Assembly: GCA_003864495.1 (NCBI GenBank)
Contig: ML133388.1
Coordinates: forward strand, 3,077,809-3,141,808
DNA from: Nemopilema nomurai
Taxonomy: Eukaryota > Cnidaria > Scyphozoa > Rhizostomeae > Rhizostomatidae
Direction: 5' to 3'
DNA length: 64,000 bases
The translations under genes were made by a program, and so were the position numbers. The notes under the pieces were generated by a model, which saw nothing but the letters and a program-made list of their open reading frames with translations, ran no database searches and was not told where the DNA came from. Positions 48,247 through 60,900 of this stretch are shown here, piece by piece; within the stretch, counting starts at the first letter, position 1, and the number at the start of each line of letters is the position of its first letter.

Positions 48247-51200
48247 TGTGCTAGCTGGCGGTCGTCAGCCCCCCGAATGGTAGGCGGTTTTGACAGTCTT
48301 CTATTGGAGCTTTTCTTGTAGTAAACTAAAACAATTAAGTTATTTCAGTATTAGTTATAACACTATGGCCCCAAGATATGACGTAAAAGTTACTTGATTT
48401 TCAATGCTTTCCAAGTAAGAAATCTTTCATGTTAGAGTTCTATGTGTTCATTTAATTAGGATTGCATTATCCTTCAAATGAAGGGAATCCAAGTTGTCAT
48501 GTCGTTATAATACTGCTGGAGGAGGGTCAAAGCATTCTTTATCTATCACGGAACCAAGTTCTACAAGAAAACAAAGCTCCAACATGATAACAAAACGGCT
48601 TAAAAGCTTGTGTTAAACTAATATACAAGATGATTTATTATAAAGGAAACATACATACATTTTCTTTATGGTAAACAAGGCCTTTAAAATCGTGTCTACG
48701 AAGAAAGTAAATTTCAATGTGGACTTGTTTGCTGTCTGTCAGGATGCGTACTGAAGTGATGACTGAAGTTTATTGTTGTCAAACATCTGCCCATGCCTGC
48801 CTGTAAATGCGTCAGGCCCGACTTTTTCGATCCGACCTGACAAATGTTCATTCCATGGTGCGATTTGAATAACAAGGCGAATTGGAAGCAGGCCTGACTT
48901 ATCGAATGTCAGGTTGCCCAGTACTGAAATACTCAAGTTGGATTCCGACCATGTTCTGATTCGCTCACGGAGTACGGCGCAATGAAGTAAGCCCAGCAAG
49001 TCCCTGGTAATTCTAGCTGTGGTCAATAAATAGTTGATTTTACGTCAACTAACTGATATCCACAGATATAACAAAGTGTACTGGCCCTCAGCCTCGTTAT
49101 ACGTGAAAACTATATACCGAAAATTAGAATATCGCAGTCTGTATAACTCAAATGAGGAAATATCAGGAGACCTGGTATGGACAAGCATCTTCTCTCAGTA
49201 TCTGAGAAAACGACAATTTTTGTTTGGACACTGCAGAATAAAATAAAAAGGGTCGGGCATCTTCCTATAACAAGAAGGGCTTGTTTTAACACGATAGCAA
49301 GAAGGGGGCAATACTACATAACAGTAAAAACTTGTGGCGGTTGTTAAGGAGCCGGAGGGGGTAGAGTGTGTCCTTACACACGGATGAGTAAGGCAGGGCC
49401 TCCGACGAAGGGGGGCCGGGGGGGCATGGACCCTGCGACTTTCCAACCTGCGTCGGAACCCTTGCAAGGTCGATATATTTAGTACGCTAAAGATCACTTG
49501 ATCATGAGCAATGAAGGCTTTGGATGACAGTAAAGGAAAGAATTGCTTGAAAAATTATCAATTTCCCTGTTTTTTGAAGAACTGCTGATTATCTCGAGAA
49601 AGAGTGGTGCTTTCCCTTGCTATGTCGCATCTAGAATATGTTGCGGCTTGGCAACAAGACGTTTTCTCTCCACCTAATCAACATATCTTGGTTTGGGATC
49701 TTGACATACCATCAAAATTCAACCGTAATCTCGCTCCATATCAGAATCTCCGTGTAAAAGATTGCTCGTAAATTTATCAGTGATTTGAACTTCGATTTCA
49801 TGAAAATTGTCTGCGTGGCTTCAGATATGCTCGCTATGTGGTCTCAAGTTCTATGAGTATCATTAGAAGTCTCAAATTTCTATACTTAAACGCTGTGCGC
49901 CCTGTCCTTTCATAAAGACCGCAAAAACCAGCCACGTGACCAAAGAGGAAGCAGGGGCGAAGTAAACGACCACAGTCTGCTTTCAATAATAAATTATTTT
50001 ATTAAATTTGCAATTAAGGCCGTTCATCGAAAAATTTCCTGTATACATCCTCGCGTGTCTTTATAAGAAATCAGATGAAACGGACTAGATTTACTAAAAA
50101 GAAACATGTGAAATGAACTCTACCAAATGCTTCGACCACGTGAAATGTTCTTTCATTGAATTTCTGCTTCCGTAAACTAATTAGTGAGTTTTTATGCCAC
50201 TTAATTCTAGTTGTAAATTCAGTGTGCAGGTCGAGGTGCTAATTACAAAATTCCATTAGCCATTACAAAATGCCATTACAAAAGAGTTTTGGGTTTGTTT
50301 AATGCTAAAGGCGGAAGGGAAGCATTTCCGATTCATCGGGGATTTGGAACTCTTAAATAGTGTGGCATAGTGTGTTTCCCCATTGCTTTATATCGCTGAG
50401 AAACCATTAAGAAATTTCATACGGCCTTTCCCATCCTTGGGGAATTCAAGTTGAAGGCGCTTCTTGCGTCAGCCGCTTCCCATGTGTATCGAAGCATTTG
50501 TGACAGTATCGGGATATGAAGCGACAGCCGAAAACTTGGAAACTTCGAAACAGAATCACGTTTATGTATGGCAAATATTTGTAGAAAGTGGTACTTACGT
50601 TCGAAGGTGAAGCTTGGATCCCCTCGCTAGCGTAATTTATTTGAAGTCCATCTCAAATGAACATCGTAACTCGAACGTCTGGTCTGATGCAATTTCGCTA
50701 CAAGGAACATTTTGCCTATTCATTTAAAAGTTCGAATACGCCTGCGCAGAGGCCGAGATGCGAGCCGCCTTGCAGTGTCAATGAAAAGAACTTTCTTGTG
50801 CCAATATTTAAGTTCCTTTTCAAATGAAATGTGGATATAGCTAGAAAGATAATAATACATAATGCCAATAATCCATTGAAAGTGCCGTGAAAAATCCGCA
50901 GTAAACACGGATCAGGATATTGTTTTACTCAGTCATAACTTTAACATTAGAAAGGTAGTGAGCATCTCTTCCTCAGGTTTCAAGCAACCACGGTTATAAG
51001 TATTTGTTGGCCTATAAGATCATTTACCATGCAAAATAGATGGAGGATTAGAAGGAGGCATGTCTACGTTAGTTCCCTCTAGAGTCGTCCTTCTAATTCG
51101 CTTTAGGAGAAAACAACGAGCAGCGACCCCCTCTCAACCCAATGGTAACTGGCGTATTGTTCACTCAAAGTCTTAACTGCCACTGTTTATAGAGGGATCC

Positions 51201-52020
51201 GCTCTTTATTCAAAACCAGGCTCAGGCTTTTGTCGCCCGATAGAAAAGAGAAAACACACTAGGATGTAAAGCACATAGCAAAATGACTGTACCAAAAGAT
51301 ATGTGAATTTATTGCATAAAGAATAATAAGCAATATAAGGATGATCCTCAATGATGACGTTGGGGAAATCGTAAAGCGTTGACAATGTTCTTTCACTCCT
51401 AACTCGCGCCCAGATCCCGTAGCGAAAGAGAGGCCGCGTATTTAGAATGTTTGGAGCATGACGGAGCATGAAAGATTTAACTCATGACCTATTTGCCTGA
51501 GGTAATGAGTGATGCAGATGATTTACAGCTTGATTAAAATGGAAAAATATTGCACTGATTTCAATATTCGTTTAGGGTCTTGCAGCCTAGCAAACAAGCA
51601 CTAGACTTTTTCTAAAAAACGGGTAATTCTTCTCATGCCTTATTATCCATTGAATCTCTGTTGGCTCGTCCTTGAAAACCATTTTCTGACACTTTTGAAA
51701 ATTGGTGACAAGAAGGAGTAACAAACAGAAAAAAATGGAGGTATATAAATGAGGCCTAAACAGTTGAAATCAGGATGTGATTGATAAGGTGTACGGGCAA
51801 TGGCAGTGAAGCTGAGCAGCTTTGATACATGACCAACAAAACTTGCAAAAATGCAATAAATTGTGACCAATGGATAAATGGTCCTAATAAATAAGGTTAC
51901 AGCGACTAAACGTAAAGCTGGACATATCTGTCATGTCACTTTCCAGCATATATGGTGCATGAATAACAAAATCCTGCATAAATACCTTTAGCTCTAAGTT
52001 TAGTTATTATGATATAAGCA
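48247..52020. other. 3.8-kb intergenic region, EXOC8 5' side, no gene recognised
   Basis: The first few hundred bases should include the EXOC8 promoter. G-rich repeat-like sequence sits at about 49330-49470 (CCGGAGGGGG, GGGGGGCCGGGGGGGCATGG, CGACTTTCCAACCTGCGTCG). Part of it resembles the block near 54690-54815, suggesting a dispersed element. Many short frames are present (for example 49195-49497 minus, Arg/Pro-rich) but none has family features or exon-like borders I can support. Confidence 0.45.
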
Positions 52021-54023
52021 CTAAAAAACACAGATATAGAGCAGTAACAAACAAATAATTACAAATAGAAAAATGTACAAAATCGGTATAAAAATCAATA
52101 TAATTGATAATTCACCAGTCTCCCTTAAATGTTTCCTCCATTTAAATTTATTTTTCTTTTTCTTTAGCTTTTTTTCATGAACTATGTCCAGGCACGAGGT
52201 TCGAACTACTACATCGCTAACTTGAACAAGGATATCTTGAAAAAGCTCTCTGTTTTCTTTGGATGATAGCTTGTATGGATGAATAAAAGTAACTTCACGA
52301 TTGTAAACTTGCCATGCCACACCAGGCAATCCATAATCAACTCCATACCCAAAAATGTCTGGAAGAAATAGTCCATTTAAGAGAATAAAATTCTCCTTGT
52401 CGTCAAGATAAAACAGAACCATCTGGACTGCTGCCTCCAGAAAAACCAAATGGTCATAGAATATTGTTGACAGCTCTATAAATGTGGCCGTAAAACGTGA
52501 AGGGACATAGAAAATATCTGACCAGCCATTGACACAGACTCTCTCATTGTTTGTGTTTTTGTAGTATTGCTTTATAAATGACTCGCCTTTTTCAGTTTCT
52601 ATTTCAAGAAAGGCCTCACTGCACCGTCTTGCTACATCAGCTCGCTTCCACCATTTTGACTTTGGTGCATTCCCAACTGGTGTGGACTCTCCCAGTGATA
52701 CTAGTTTTCCTGTCCATATACGTGACTTGTCTAAATCAAGGAACTTCCACCAGTTGATAATCATGTCATCATTGATGTACAAATAGCCAGTAAAACCTGG
52801 TCTGGCTTTCATTGCAAGTGTAAGGCATTGGTATCCATAGAAACCACGTTGCATGATGGGATGTGCAACTTCTATGATTTTGTACTTCTTCTTGGGATCC
52901 CTGGTAGGGCCACAGTAAACTTGGTGCGGAAAAACATGCTTGTAGAGTTTTTGCAAGATGGGAATATTTGAATAGTGAGGCGTGTTGAAGTTAATGGCTA
53001 GCAAAATATCACTTAGCCCTTCTTGGACAGGATGCTTGCAGTTAGTTCCAAAAGGATGTGAATTGGGTCGCATAACAGCTTTATTCATTGCCTCTTCCTC
53101 TTCTTTTGTAAATGATGAAGATGATTGGTGTGAGGTCTTTATTGATGAAACAGCATAGACTGTTGCGAAATAGAAAAACAATTTTTTAGAATTAGATGTC
53201 ATGAGATCAAGGGGAATCATCAGACTTAATAAAAGATCAAATTTTCTAGTTTAATTTTAAGGAAACATATGAGTGATAGAATAAAGCTTAATTAGAAAAG
53301 GTTTCATTCCAGATAAACTTTAATGCTTTGCCAAAAAGTTTTCCACCTGCTCCAGTTAAAGATCTCTGAACAATTCTAAAAGAAATTTTCAGTGATGGCG
53401 CCATAGCAAGAGGGAATTCGTAAAAGTTAGCAAATATAACTTGTTTTTTCTTATTCACATCGAAAAAACATTGTAAATGACATAACGTTGGCCTGACTGC
53501 CTGATAGTTTAACCTGTAAATGTTGCCTTTACTGATTGCTTTAATTGGCTTATCTATATTAAACCACAAATCATTATAAACCATATATTGAAGAGCAATT
53601 AGTTGCCAAAATAACATACACGGACAATAATACAAAGCGATGGCCGATGGGATAGGATTGGTCTCCTTGCCAAAATTTTTGCGATACGTAATATGACCTC
53701 TTTGTTGGTTTTGGGAAAATCTTATAACAGAAACAAAATCAATACAAATATATCGGTGAATCGAGACTTCTCAATAAAAGATTTATAGTGAATTTAATAA
53801 TCGGTGTAAACGCAACAGAGTTTAATATACTCGGGCGAATTTACTCACAAATTGAAACGGCGGTTATGATCAGGGCCAAAAATAGCACCTTGCAGAGCGA
53901 GCACTTGCAAAAGCCAGGCTTCGCACCAACACCATTGGAATCTAGAACAGATTTTCCAAAGTACGAGCTAGTCTCGCCATCATCATCTTGAGGCAAATGA
54001 GTGTACATCACTTTTTTGCTCAT
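52021..54023 (-). CDS. putative membrane-bound GT-A-like glycosyltransferase, two exons
   Basis: Exon 1 is 54023-53849 and exon 2 is 53159-52021. The donor is GTGAGT, the acceptor is CAACAG, phase is kept, and the product is 437 aa. It starts MSKKVMYTHLPQDD, with a cytosolic N-terminus, one hydrophobic anchor (about 44-58: VLFLALIITAVSI) and a Ser-rich stem, the layout of type II Golgi enzymes. The lumenal part has LLAINFNTPHYSNIPILQ, VYCGPTRDP, GYLYINDDMIINWW (NDD as a likely DXD metal-binding motif), FLEAAVQMVL (a possible catalytic acid) and FIHPYKLS (His as a possible third metal ligand). A second strongly hydrophobic segment ends the protein (IILIFIPILYIFLFVIICLL), after a Lys-rich stretch, which is unusual. 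I do not recognise a characterised family; sugar and acceptor are unknown. The role is inferred from motif layout only. Confidence 0.6.
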
Positions 54024-55000
54024 CTTGAATTAGTTCCAAACAACTCACTTCTCCATGTTTTGGCAGAGTGAAAGTGAGGCACCAAGAGTTTGGGAACGAG
54101 ATTGAATCAGTCTTCCAAAAGTGTTTGCTGACGAAAGTTTTCACGTGTAAAAGGAGGTTGGAAATATATCGATCTTTGGTGCTATGTAAGATTTAAATTG
54201 GATTGATGGTTATAATTTTACTTGCCATTTTTGCTCCTGTTGCTTGATACGAAACTAAAATCTTGCAGTGACTTCAATTGAAATCACAAACATGGTATTC
54301 GGGGAAACATGGTAATAAGTTTTGGTAAGAGTATATAATTTTTTGACTGAAATTTTTTTTTTTGATTTAGAAAAGCTAGTCATTATATCAATTAAGATTT
54401 ATTTTCTTGACGTCAACTTGATTTTGCCATGAGCCATTAGCTGCCAGAACACGTCAGAAGATTTATGGTTTCTGAGATTTCAATCAAAGAGATATTTAGT
54501 TATTTTATTTGGATTTTTTTCTACTTTATGAATCATACCCCAACAATTTTTTGTCATTAACATTTCATATTCTATGTACTTAGGCTATTTTTAGCAGTTT
54601 AGGTGACTCCATAAATGGATGACACGAATATATGCAAAGCATGCCATTACAGAGCCTCCAATCAAGGGGATGCCTGAGGTGGGGGGGGGGGGGGGGGGTT
54701 GGGGGGCATGGCTCCCTCACATTTTTATAAACAATAGAGCTTTTTTAAACATCTTTTGTTATGATTGATAAATTCTCCTTTGGCCCCTCCACTTTCCAAC
54801 TTGCATTAGAGCCCATGCATAATGAATTTGTAAGGCCAAAATAAAGTCTAGGTATAAGTTAAGCTAAAATATTGTTACCTTTGTATAAGCTTTTATAGAT
54901 CTTGGAATGAGACATTATTTATGGTTTTTTGAGCATTTACCTAAGCATGGATCTTTAAGCTAATTTTACCCTCATAATTTTTCAGAAGGTCTATAAGGAG
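54024..55000. promoter_or_regulatory. divergent intergenic region between the GT-like gene and UBIAD1, with an 18-G run
   Basis: Genes diverge from both sides, so the interval should contain both promoters. An uninterrupted run of 18 G (54681-54698) is followed by TT and six more G, inside a repeat-like block (GGGGCATGG ... CACTTTCCAACTTGCATTAG) resembling the one near 49400. No gene seen. Confidence 0.5.
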
Positions 55001-56555
55001 ATGGCCCAGAATAAATCAAATGGAAGTTCTTGTCAAGACAGAGATGAAATGCATGGGCAAAGTGCAAACAAGGAGGAGATTGACAAGCTTTCAGATAATG
55101 TGCAAACTGGATTATATGAAAAGAGCAAATTTCCTTTTGAAAGATACATAAAAGCACTCAGGCCATGGTCATTTTCAGCCAGTATTGTCCCGGTTATTCT
55201 TGGAACAGTGATTGCATGGAAAGAGGAACGCAACTTGAATATTTTTTCTGCATTATTAGTTGCTATTTCGGTCGTAACAGTGCATGGTGCTGGAAACTTG
55301 GTAAACACATACTATGATTACATGAGGGGGATTGATAACAAGGAGTCAGATGACAAAACTCTGGTTCATAAGGAACTACAGCCAGATGAAGTTGTTAAAT
55401 TTGGTGTTGTCATTTACATCACTGGGTGCCTGGCATTTCTAGGAATTATTCTTATATGTCCAGCCAGGATTGACCATCTCGCAGTGCTGTTCTTTGGTGG
55501 CATGTCAGGATCTTTTCTTTATACAGGTACATAGAACCACCTACTTGGTCAATTATTTTTGTCAATTATATGTCACTACTACAGGTATGTAGAATCACCT
55601 GCTGTGTCAATTATTTTTTTAGCAATGAAAAATTTTTAATCTTTCTTCTTTGTAGTTAGGTCCTTTATATTGTTATAAACAAAACTGGCTTTGTCATTAA
55701 ATTAATATTTGTATATGCGAGTGGGTAATGAAGTTTTTGCTTAAGCAAGTCAAGAAAACTTAGTTTCCTGAATAAAATTTCTAGATCGTTAAGGGCAAGA
55801 ACAAATGCCCTGCTGAAATTAGAGACACTTAAAAGTATTTGGAAGGGAACCAATTTTTGCTATTGAGTTAATAATTCAAAAGTTAACTCAACATTGTTAT
55901 CAAAGATCAATCATCATTTGAACTTGCAATTGTACTCCTATGATCTCTACCTAAAGGTCTTTACAATGTAGGCTCTTTATATGATAGTTCTCATGTTTGT
56001 TAATTGGCTGTTGCATCTGACAATAAATCGAACTATGGTTATTATTTTCATCTATTTGTTGCTAGAACTAACTTGGGTTTTGTTTTAGGGAGCATTGGCC
56101 TGAAGTATTATGCCCTTGGCGATGTTGTCATCATCCTTACATTTGGTCCAATCTCTGTTCTCTATTCATATTTGGTTCAATGTCACCACCTCTCCTTATC
56201 ACCAATCTTATATGCTGTCCCATTAGTTATGAACACAGAGGCCATTTTGCACAGCAACAACACCAGAGACATCAAAACGGATTTGCAGGCCAATGTGCTA
56301 ACACTAGCAATCTTGCTTGGCTTTAAGTTATCATACTTACTTTATTGTGTGCTGGTATTTGTTCCTTATTTGATAATGTTAATGCTTGTGATCCGTTTCT
56401 CAATTTGGTTCATGCTACCAATTTTAACGATAAACATGGCACTGAACCTTGAGAAGGACTTTCGCTTCAAGAGACTGTCGTCCATAGCACAGAACACAGC
56501 CAAACTGAATTTGCTATTTGGTTTGCTGTATGTTGCTGCATTTGCTCTAACTTAG
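55001..56555 (+). CDS. UBIAD1: UbiA prenyltransferase domain-containing protein 1
   Basis: An integral-membrane prenyltransferase making menaquinone-4 (vitamin K2) and, in animals, also linked to non-mitochondrial CoQ10 and HMG-CoA reductase turnover at ER/Golgi. Exons are 55001-55526 and 56089-56555; phase is kept across one intron inside TG|G, giving 330 aa (human 338). Seen: a hydrophilic N-terminus (~1-45), ALRPWSFSAS, the first Asp-rich motif NLVNTYYDYMRGID (N102, D106), GGMSGSFLYTG, GLKYYALGD, the second motif HSNNTRDIKTD (N232-D240), and about eight or nine hydrophobic segments. These residue numbers coincide with human positions mutated in Schnyder corneal dystrophy. No break is seen. 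Confidence 0.96.
55522..55619 (+). repeat. tandem duplication of the UBIAD1 exon 1 splice-donor segment
   Basis: The sequence around the used donor (ACAGGTACATAGAACCACCT then TGGTCAATTATTTTT) is repeated about 60 bp downstream as ACAGGTATGTAGAATCACCT then GTGTCAATTATTTTTT. The second copy has a stronger-looking donor (CAG/GTATGT). Using it would read into an in-frame TAG right after the first donor, so it would give a truncated product. Confidence 0.7.
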
Positions 56556-57986
56556 ATGTTCTGTTTAAATGAAAATATATATTTATCATATATGAATTGA
56601 CATTAGTAAATGTTCTTTGTAGCTATACAGCCTTTGAAAACCAAGTAGCATTGGAGATCATCTACTGAAAGGCCACCTTAGGCTAAATGGGGTGCAGAAA
56701 TAGCGGTCCCCCACCCTCAGTCAGTGTGTAGCAGCCTGAATAATATTGGATGTTACAACTAGCTAAACCACATATGAATAGTTGTCCACTTCCCACAAAA
56801 TGCCCAATGTGCAAGCTATACCCCTTTTGACAAAATAGAGTGGCCCCATAACACCCCCCCCCTCCCAAAAAAACATAAAAAAGATAAGGCTATGAGAGTC
56901 ATGGGAATCTTGCTTTCAGATGCCAGAGTGAAAGTAATTTTGGGCATCATAATAGAATACCTTTTTTGTAACAGTTTTTTGTAACCCTTCCCTCTCTTTG
57001 TCTACTTCATTTCATTATGAAAATGCAATGCTTTGAGCAGTATATTTAAAGAATGTTTGTGCTTGATACGGTCTGCATCACGGAAAGCTCAATATTGTAG
57101 AGATGTGCGAAGTATTCCAGTTTGCCAGTATCCTATCAAACTGTTATCGTTTGAATTAGTTAAATCATAAATGTTACACAAGTGGCTGGTTAGAGTTGTG
57201 TTTCATTTATGTTACAGAGTTATGAGTATGCTGCGGATTTGACTCGAAAACCTTCACTCGGTCATTTAAAACCTGATACTTTTATCAAGACATTGACTGG
57301 AAAATTGAAAACCCAACGATAATAGAGATTTTTCACTTCGAGTAGTCATACCCACTGAAAACAATGGTGTTCTATTTTGTTTTAAGATAATTCGCAGTTT
57401 ATTAACCTTAAGTAAAAGCTGATGCAAAAGGCCCTTCTTCTAAGTAGCAAAATAAATTTTGAAAGCTTGCGTTCTTTAAATGAAATTATTTAGTAACAGA
57501 AATTGATTCATAACACAAAATGTTTTAAAATTCACACAATAGAAGGCGAAGATGTTTATATACATCATGAAAAGCTCTATTTTTTCTCTGGTGTGAAATC
57601 ATACATATTGAGATTATATTGAAAAGAGCGATGTAGCTTATAGAGCTATCCTTTATATTCCCTAGAAGTTTTATATTTTAGGGGATTCAATTTCCCTCCA
57701 TCATTTCTTTTTAAGGCTACCGGCAAAGAATCATGGGATAAGGAACAACCTTGTTAGTCTCTAGTTGTCTATAGAGAATTTATCATTCTGTATACCACGA
57801 AAAGTCCAAATGTTGCTTTCCGAGAGCTCGGTTTCACCTGATGCTGTTATTGTAATTATTTCTTGAACCTGAACCTTCGAATGGATTGGCGTATAATGTC
57901 GCTATTCCATATTCGAATCTTTTCATTTAGTTTGAAATAATCTTCCTGAAGTGAGAGAAGACTTGGCTGTCCTTCTAAACGAGACA
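56556..57986. other. intergenic region between UBIAD1 and the acidic-protein gene
   Basis: The 3' flank of UBIAD1, then a probable promoter for the next gene. A run of C (56855-56866, CCCCCCCCTCCC) is present. No gene was recognised. Confidence 0.5.
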
Positions 57987-60900
57987 ATGAGCATCGTAAC
58001 GATAAAGATAAACGATGTTCCCGAAGAAGATGAAGAAATCACGAATGAAGAATCAGGGGAGGGCGTTGAAGAGAGCGATGTATTAATTGATAGTAGAGAT
58101 ATTCTTCCGTCTGCTCGTCAAAATAGGCCTAAGCGTATTATGAAGAACAGTAATTATATCGAGAAAGAAGGAAACGACCATGCCTGGTAAGAATGACTGA
58201 TGCGAAGTGATACAAATTCTATATTCTTCTACATCATTTTTCATTTATGATCATTTATCAAACAATCATATTTCATGTTTTTGACACAAAGAATTTTGAT
58301 TAGCGCTACGATATTTCAGCCTTCATCTTTTCTATTACTGACCAGTTTTTGCTTGTATCATCAAAGGAAGAAAAGTAACACGATCTGACTTTCGCTTCCT
58401 TCCATCAAGTTCGAATGATTTAACTGTTTACTCCTGTGAAACAATGAAATTTCAGGCAAGAAAGGCGCGTTGAAGAAAACCACACATCCTTCGTACACCC
58501 GTCGACATTGCCAAACATCTTGGTGGAGCAACATGACAGTCAAGAAACTGGGGCAAACCCTAATGCAAACCCTGAGACCCTCAACCACAACGAGGATCCC
58601 CTACAGCCTCAAACGGAAGATTCTGTTGTCAATGACGACGATGACGATGACATAGCGTCCCATTTCCAGGCAACTGTCCTTAAACGAGGCTCTGTCACAG
58701 TCGAAAGAAAGAGACCTGTACGTTGTTTTTATGTTATTGTTTTTATAGGCCCCGGCTGATTTTATTACAGTACGTTCTGAGTCTACAACATTAGATACAA
58801 AGGCAAAACTATAAAAAAAACCGATTTTGAAGAATGTGCAGCTCGATTTCGTCTATGTTCAAGCACCGCGGAGCAGGGGGCTGAGGGGACTTTAGCTCCC
58901 CCCCACTTTTTGCAAAAAATGCCAAGTATTATATAATAAACTACCAATAAAGCCTCTTTTTCAAAAGTTTTAGCCCCCTAATTTTTTTTAGCCCCCTTCC
59001 CCCACTTTTTTAGCCCCCCCCCACATTTCTCAACGCTCCGTGGTGCCTGATGTTGTCTTGAGAAGTTTCTAAAAAATGCAGTTTTTAACAATCGAGTTAA
59101 TTAACAGCTTCTTCCGTTAACCACGAGTACTATCTATGTAGAAATAATTCGTCGTCAACTGGTTTTCTTTACCATTGATGAAGTTCCATCAATTACCAAC
59201 CACTGAATTTGAAGACGGTCTATTTGATTCAGGTTTCCCCTCGAAGACGGGCGTCGAAAAACAACCCACAAAGTTTCCAAGAAATCGAGCCTCCAAAACC
59301 GATTTCCAACATGATTTCACCGCTTTCTCGCCTAACTGCACAGACAAAGAAGAAACTACCAAAGCAAAGCATAGCCCAGGTGTGTGACTTTTTTTGTACG
59401 CTCAATTCACTATTGAAAATTTTATCCATTGAGAATAAAGATTCAACTTCTGGGAGCCAACGTTCAACGGGTAGGCTCTACCATATAGCATTAAGAGGAG
59501 AACAATGCATACCCCCTGAGACATATTCATTTGGAGTTAAAAGTTAAATAGTAAAAAAAAATATTGTTCAATCTAAACAATCGTTTTCTAAATATCTTCT
59601 CTCTCGAGTTTAGACCAAAGAATTTGAAGCGTGTATGCACATATTTTTATAAATTTAATTAAGCTTAAAAGAGGAACAAACTTTTTCTAAAGAAAAAATA
59701 TACACCAACAAAAGATTATTCATCAAGTGTTATTTTTGTTCCAGTAAGCTCCAAAATGCTAAGACCTCTTTGTTTAGGCCAAAGGCCTTTCTGCAAAGTC
59801 TGTTGCCTTTGAACAATGTCCAAGCATTTTTATGAACACTACACTAAGGGTTATTAACTTTGATCAATATCACTACTGCCCGAATAAATCTTGATTTGTG
59901 TCAACTTTATAGTCACCAGAACATGCAAAGTGTCTCTCTTTGGCACATGACCGAATGAAAACCCAGGTAAATATTATCAATATTATCAATCTTACTTTGC
60001 TTCCATTTCCCAAGTAGAGTTTTACCAGTACCGCATTCATCTACTGCTTAATGCAGTTCAAGTTGTATAAAATTCCTTTTCCAAGAGGTGTCACCGTCCA
60101 TTCCTCGGAAAGTGTAATATAGTGATGCCTATAAAGTACGTTCTCTTAGCGGTAGTAGTTATTTGTTTTTGAGTATCGACTCGAGTGCATGCCTTTTATT
60201 GAGTCACCTTTCCCTGGGTACCAGACGCACTATATATATAATAAAATATCTCGCTCGCTAGTATTATAATTATTTTACATATAGTGAGTTTGGTACCCAG
60301 GGTAGAGTCACCTCTATGACTATGAACATATATTAGAAATGAACATTTTCTTGATATCAATATTTTCTATCTTTAAAACTGTTTTCTTTTCCAGATTCCT
60401 CGTTCGCTTGAGCTGGACATTAGAGATGAGGTATTCTCAGTTTTGCAAGAAACAGCACAAGGTAAGATATGTTGCATGTGTAAATGTTGTGTAATACAAT
60501 AACCCTGTAAATGTTGGAGCTAGAATCTGAATTCATAGTAACATTGACTTCGAAGTTGAAAATTAGACTCAAGTGGTATTAGCATGGAAATTTTAAAAGT
60601 TTGGAACAGAAAAATTAAATTATAGGATTTGGAAAGAGGATGTGGATTTTCTAACAAATAGCTGAATTATGAATACGATTGGTTCCAAATAACGCGAAAC
60701 CAATAATCACTTAGTATGGTTTAGTGCAACCTTGATGGTTTAGAGGTTTTCCACAAGCCAAGAATTGTTGAAATTATTTTAGACATTGTTGCCTCGTATA
60801 TGTTGGGAAGACAGAAATATGCCAGTATACAAACGAGTAAATTGTCTTAAGGCTTTACTTTTCCTCTAGGATCAGATGAATATATTTTCATGACCTTAGA

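Noticed and set aside
49195..49497. 100-codon Arg/Pro-rich frame
   Set aside because: It coincides with a G/C-rich repeat-like block. The composition reflects the repeat and no exon borders were supported.
53288..53635. 115-codon minus-strand frame inside the GT-like gene
   Set aside because: It lies within the intron whose borders give a clean in-phase junction. It has no recognisable motif and its composition is like chance AT-rich sequence. An alternative exon cannot be excluded.
54681..54698. Run of 18 G as a functional G-quadruplex promoter element
   Set aside because: It lies inside a repeat-like block with a similar relative near 49400. Homopolymer runs are also prone to sequencing error. 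There is no evidence of function.
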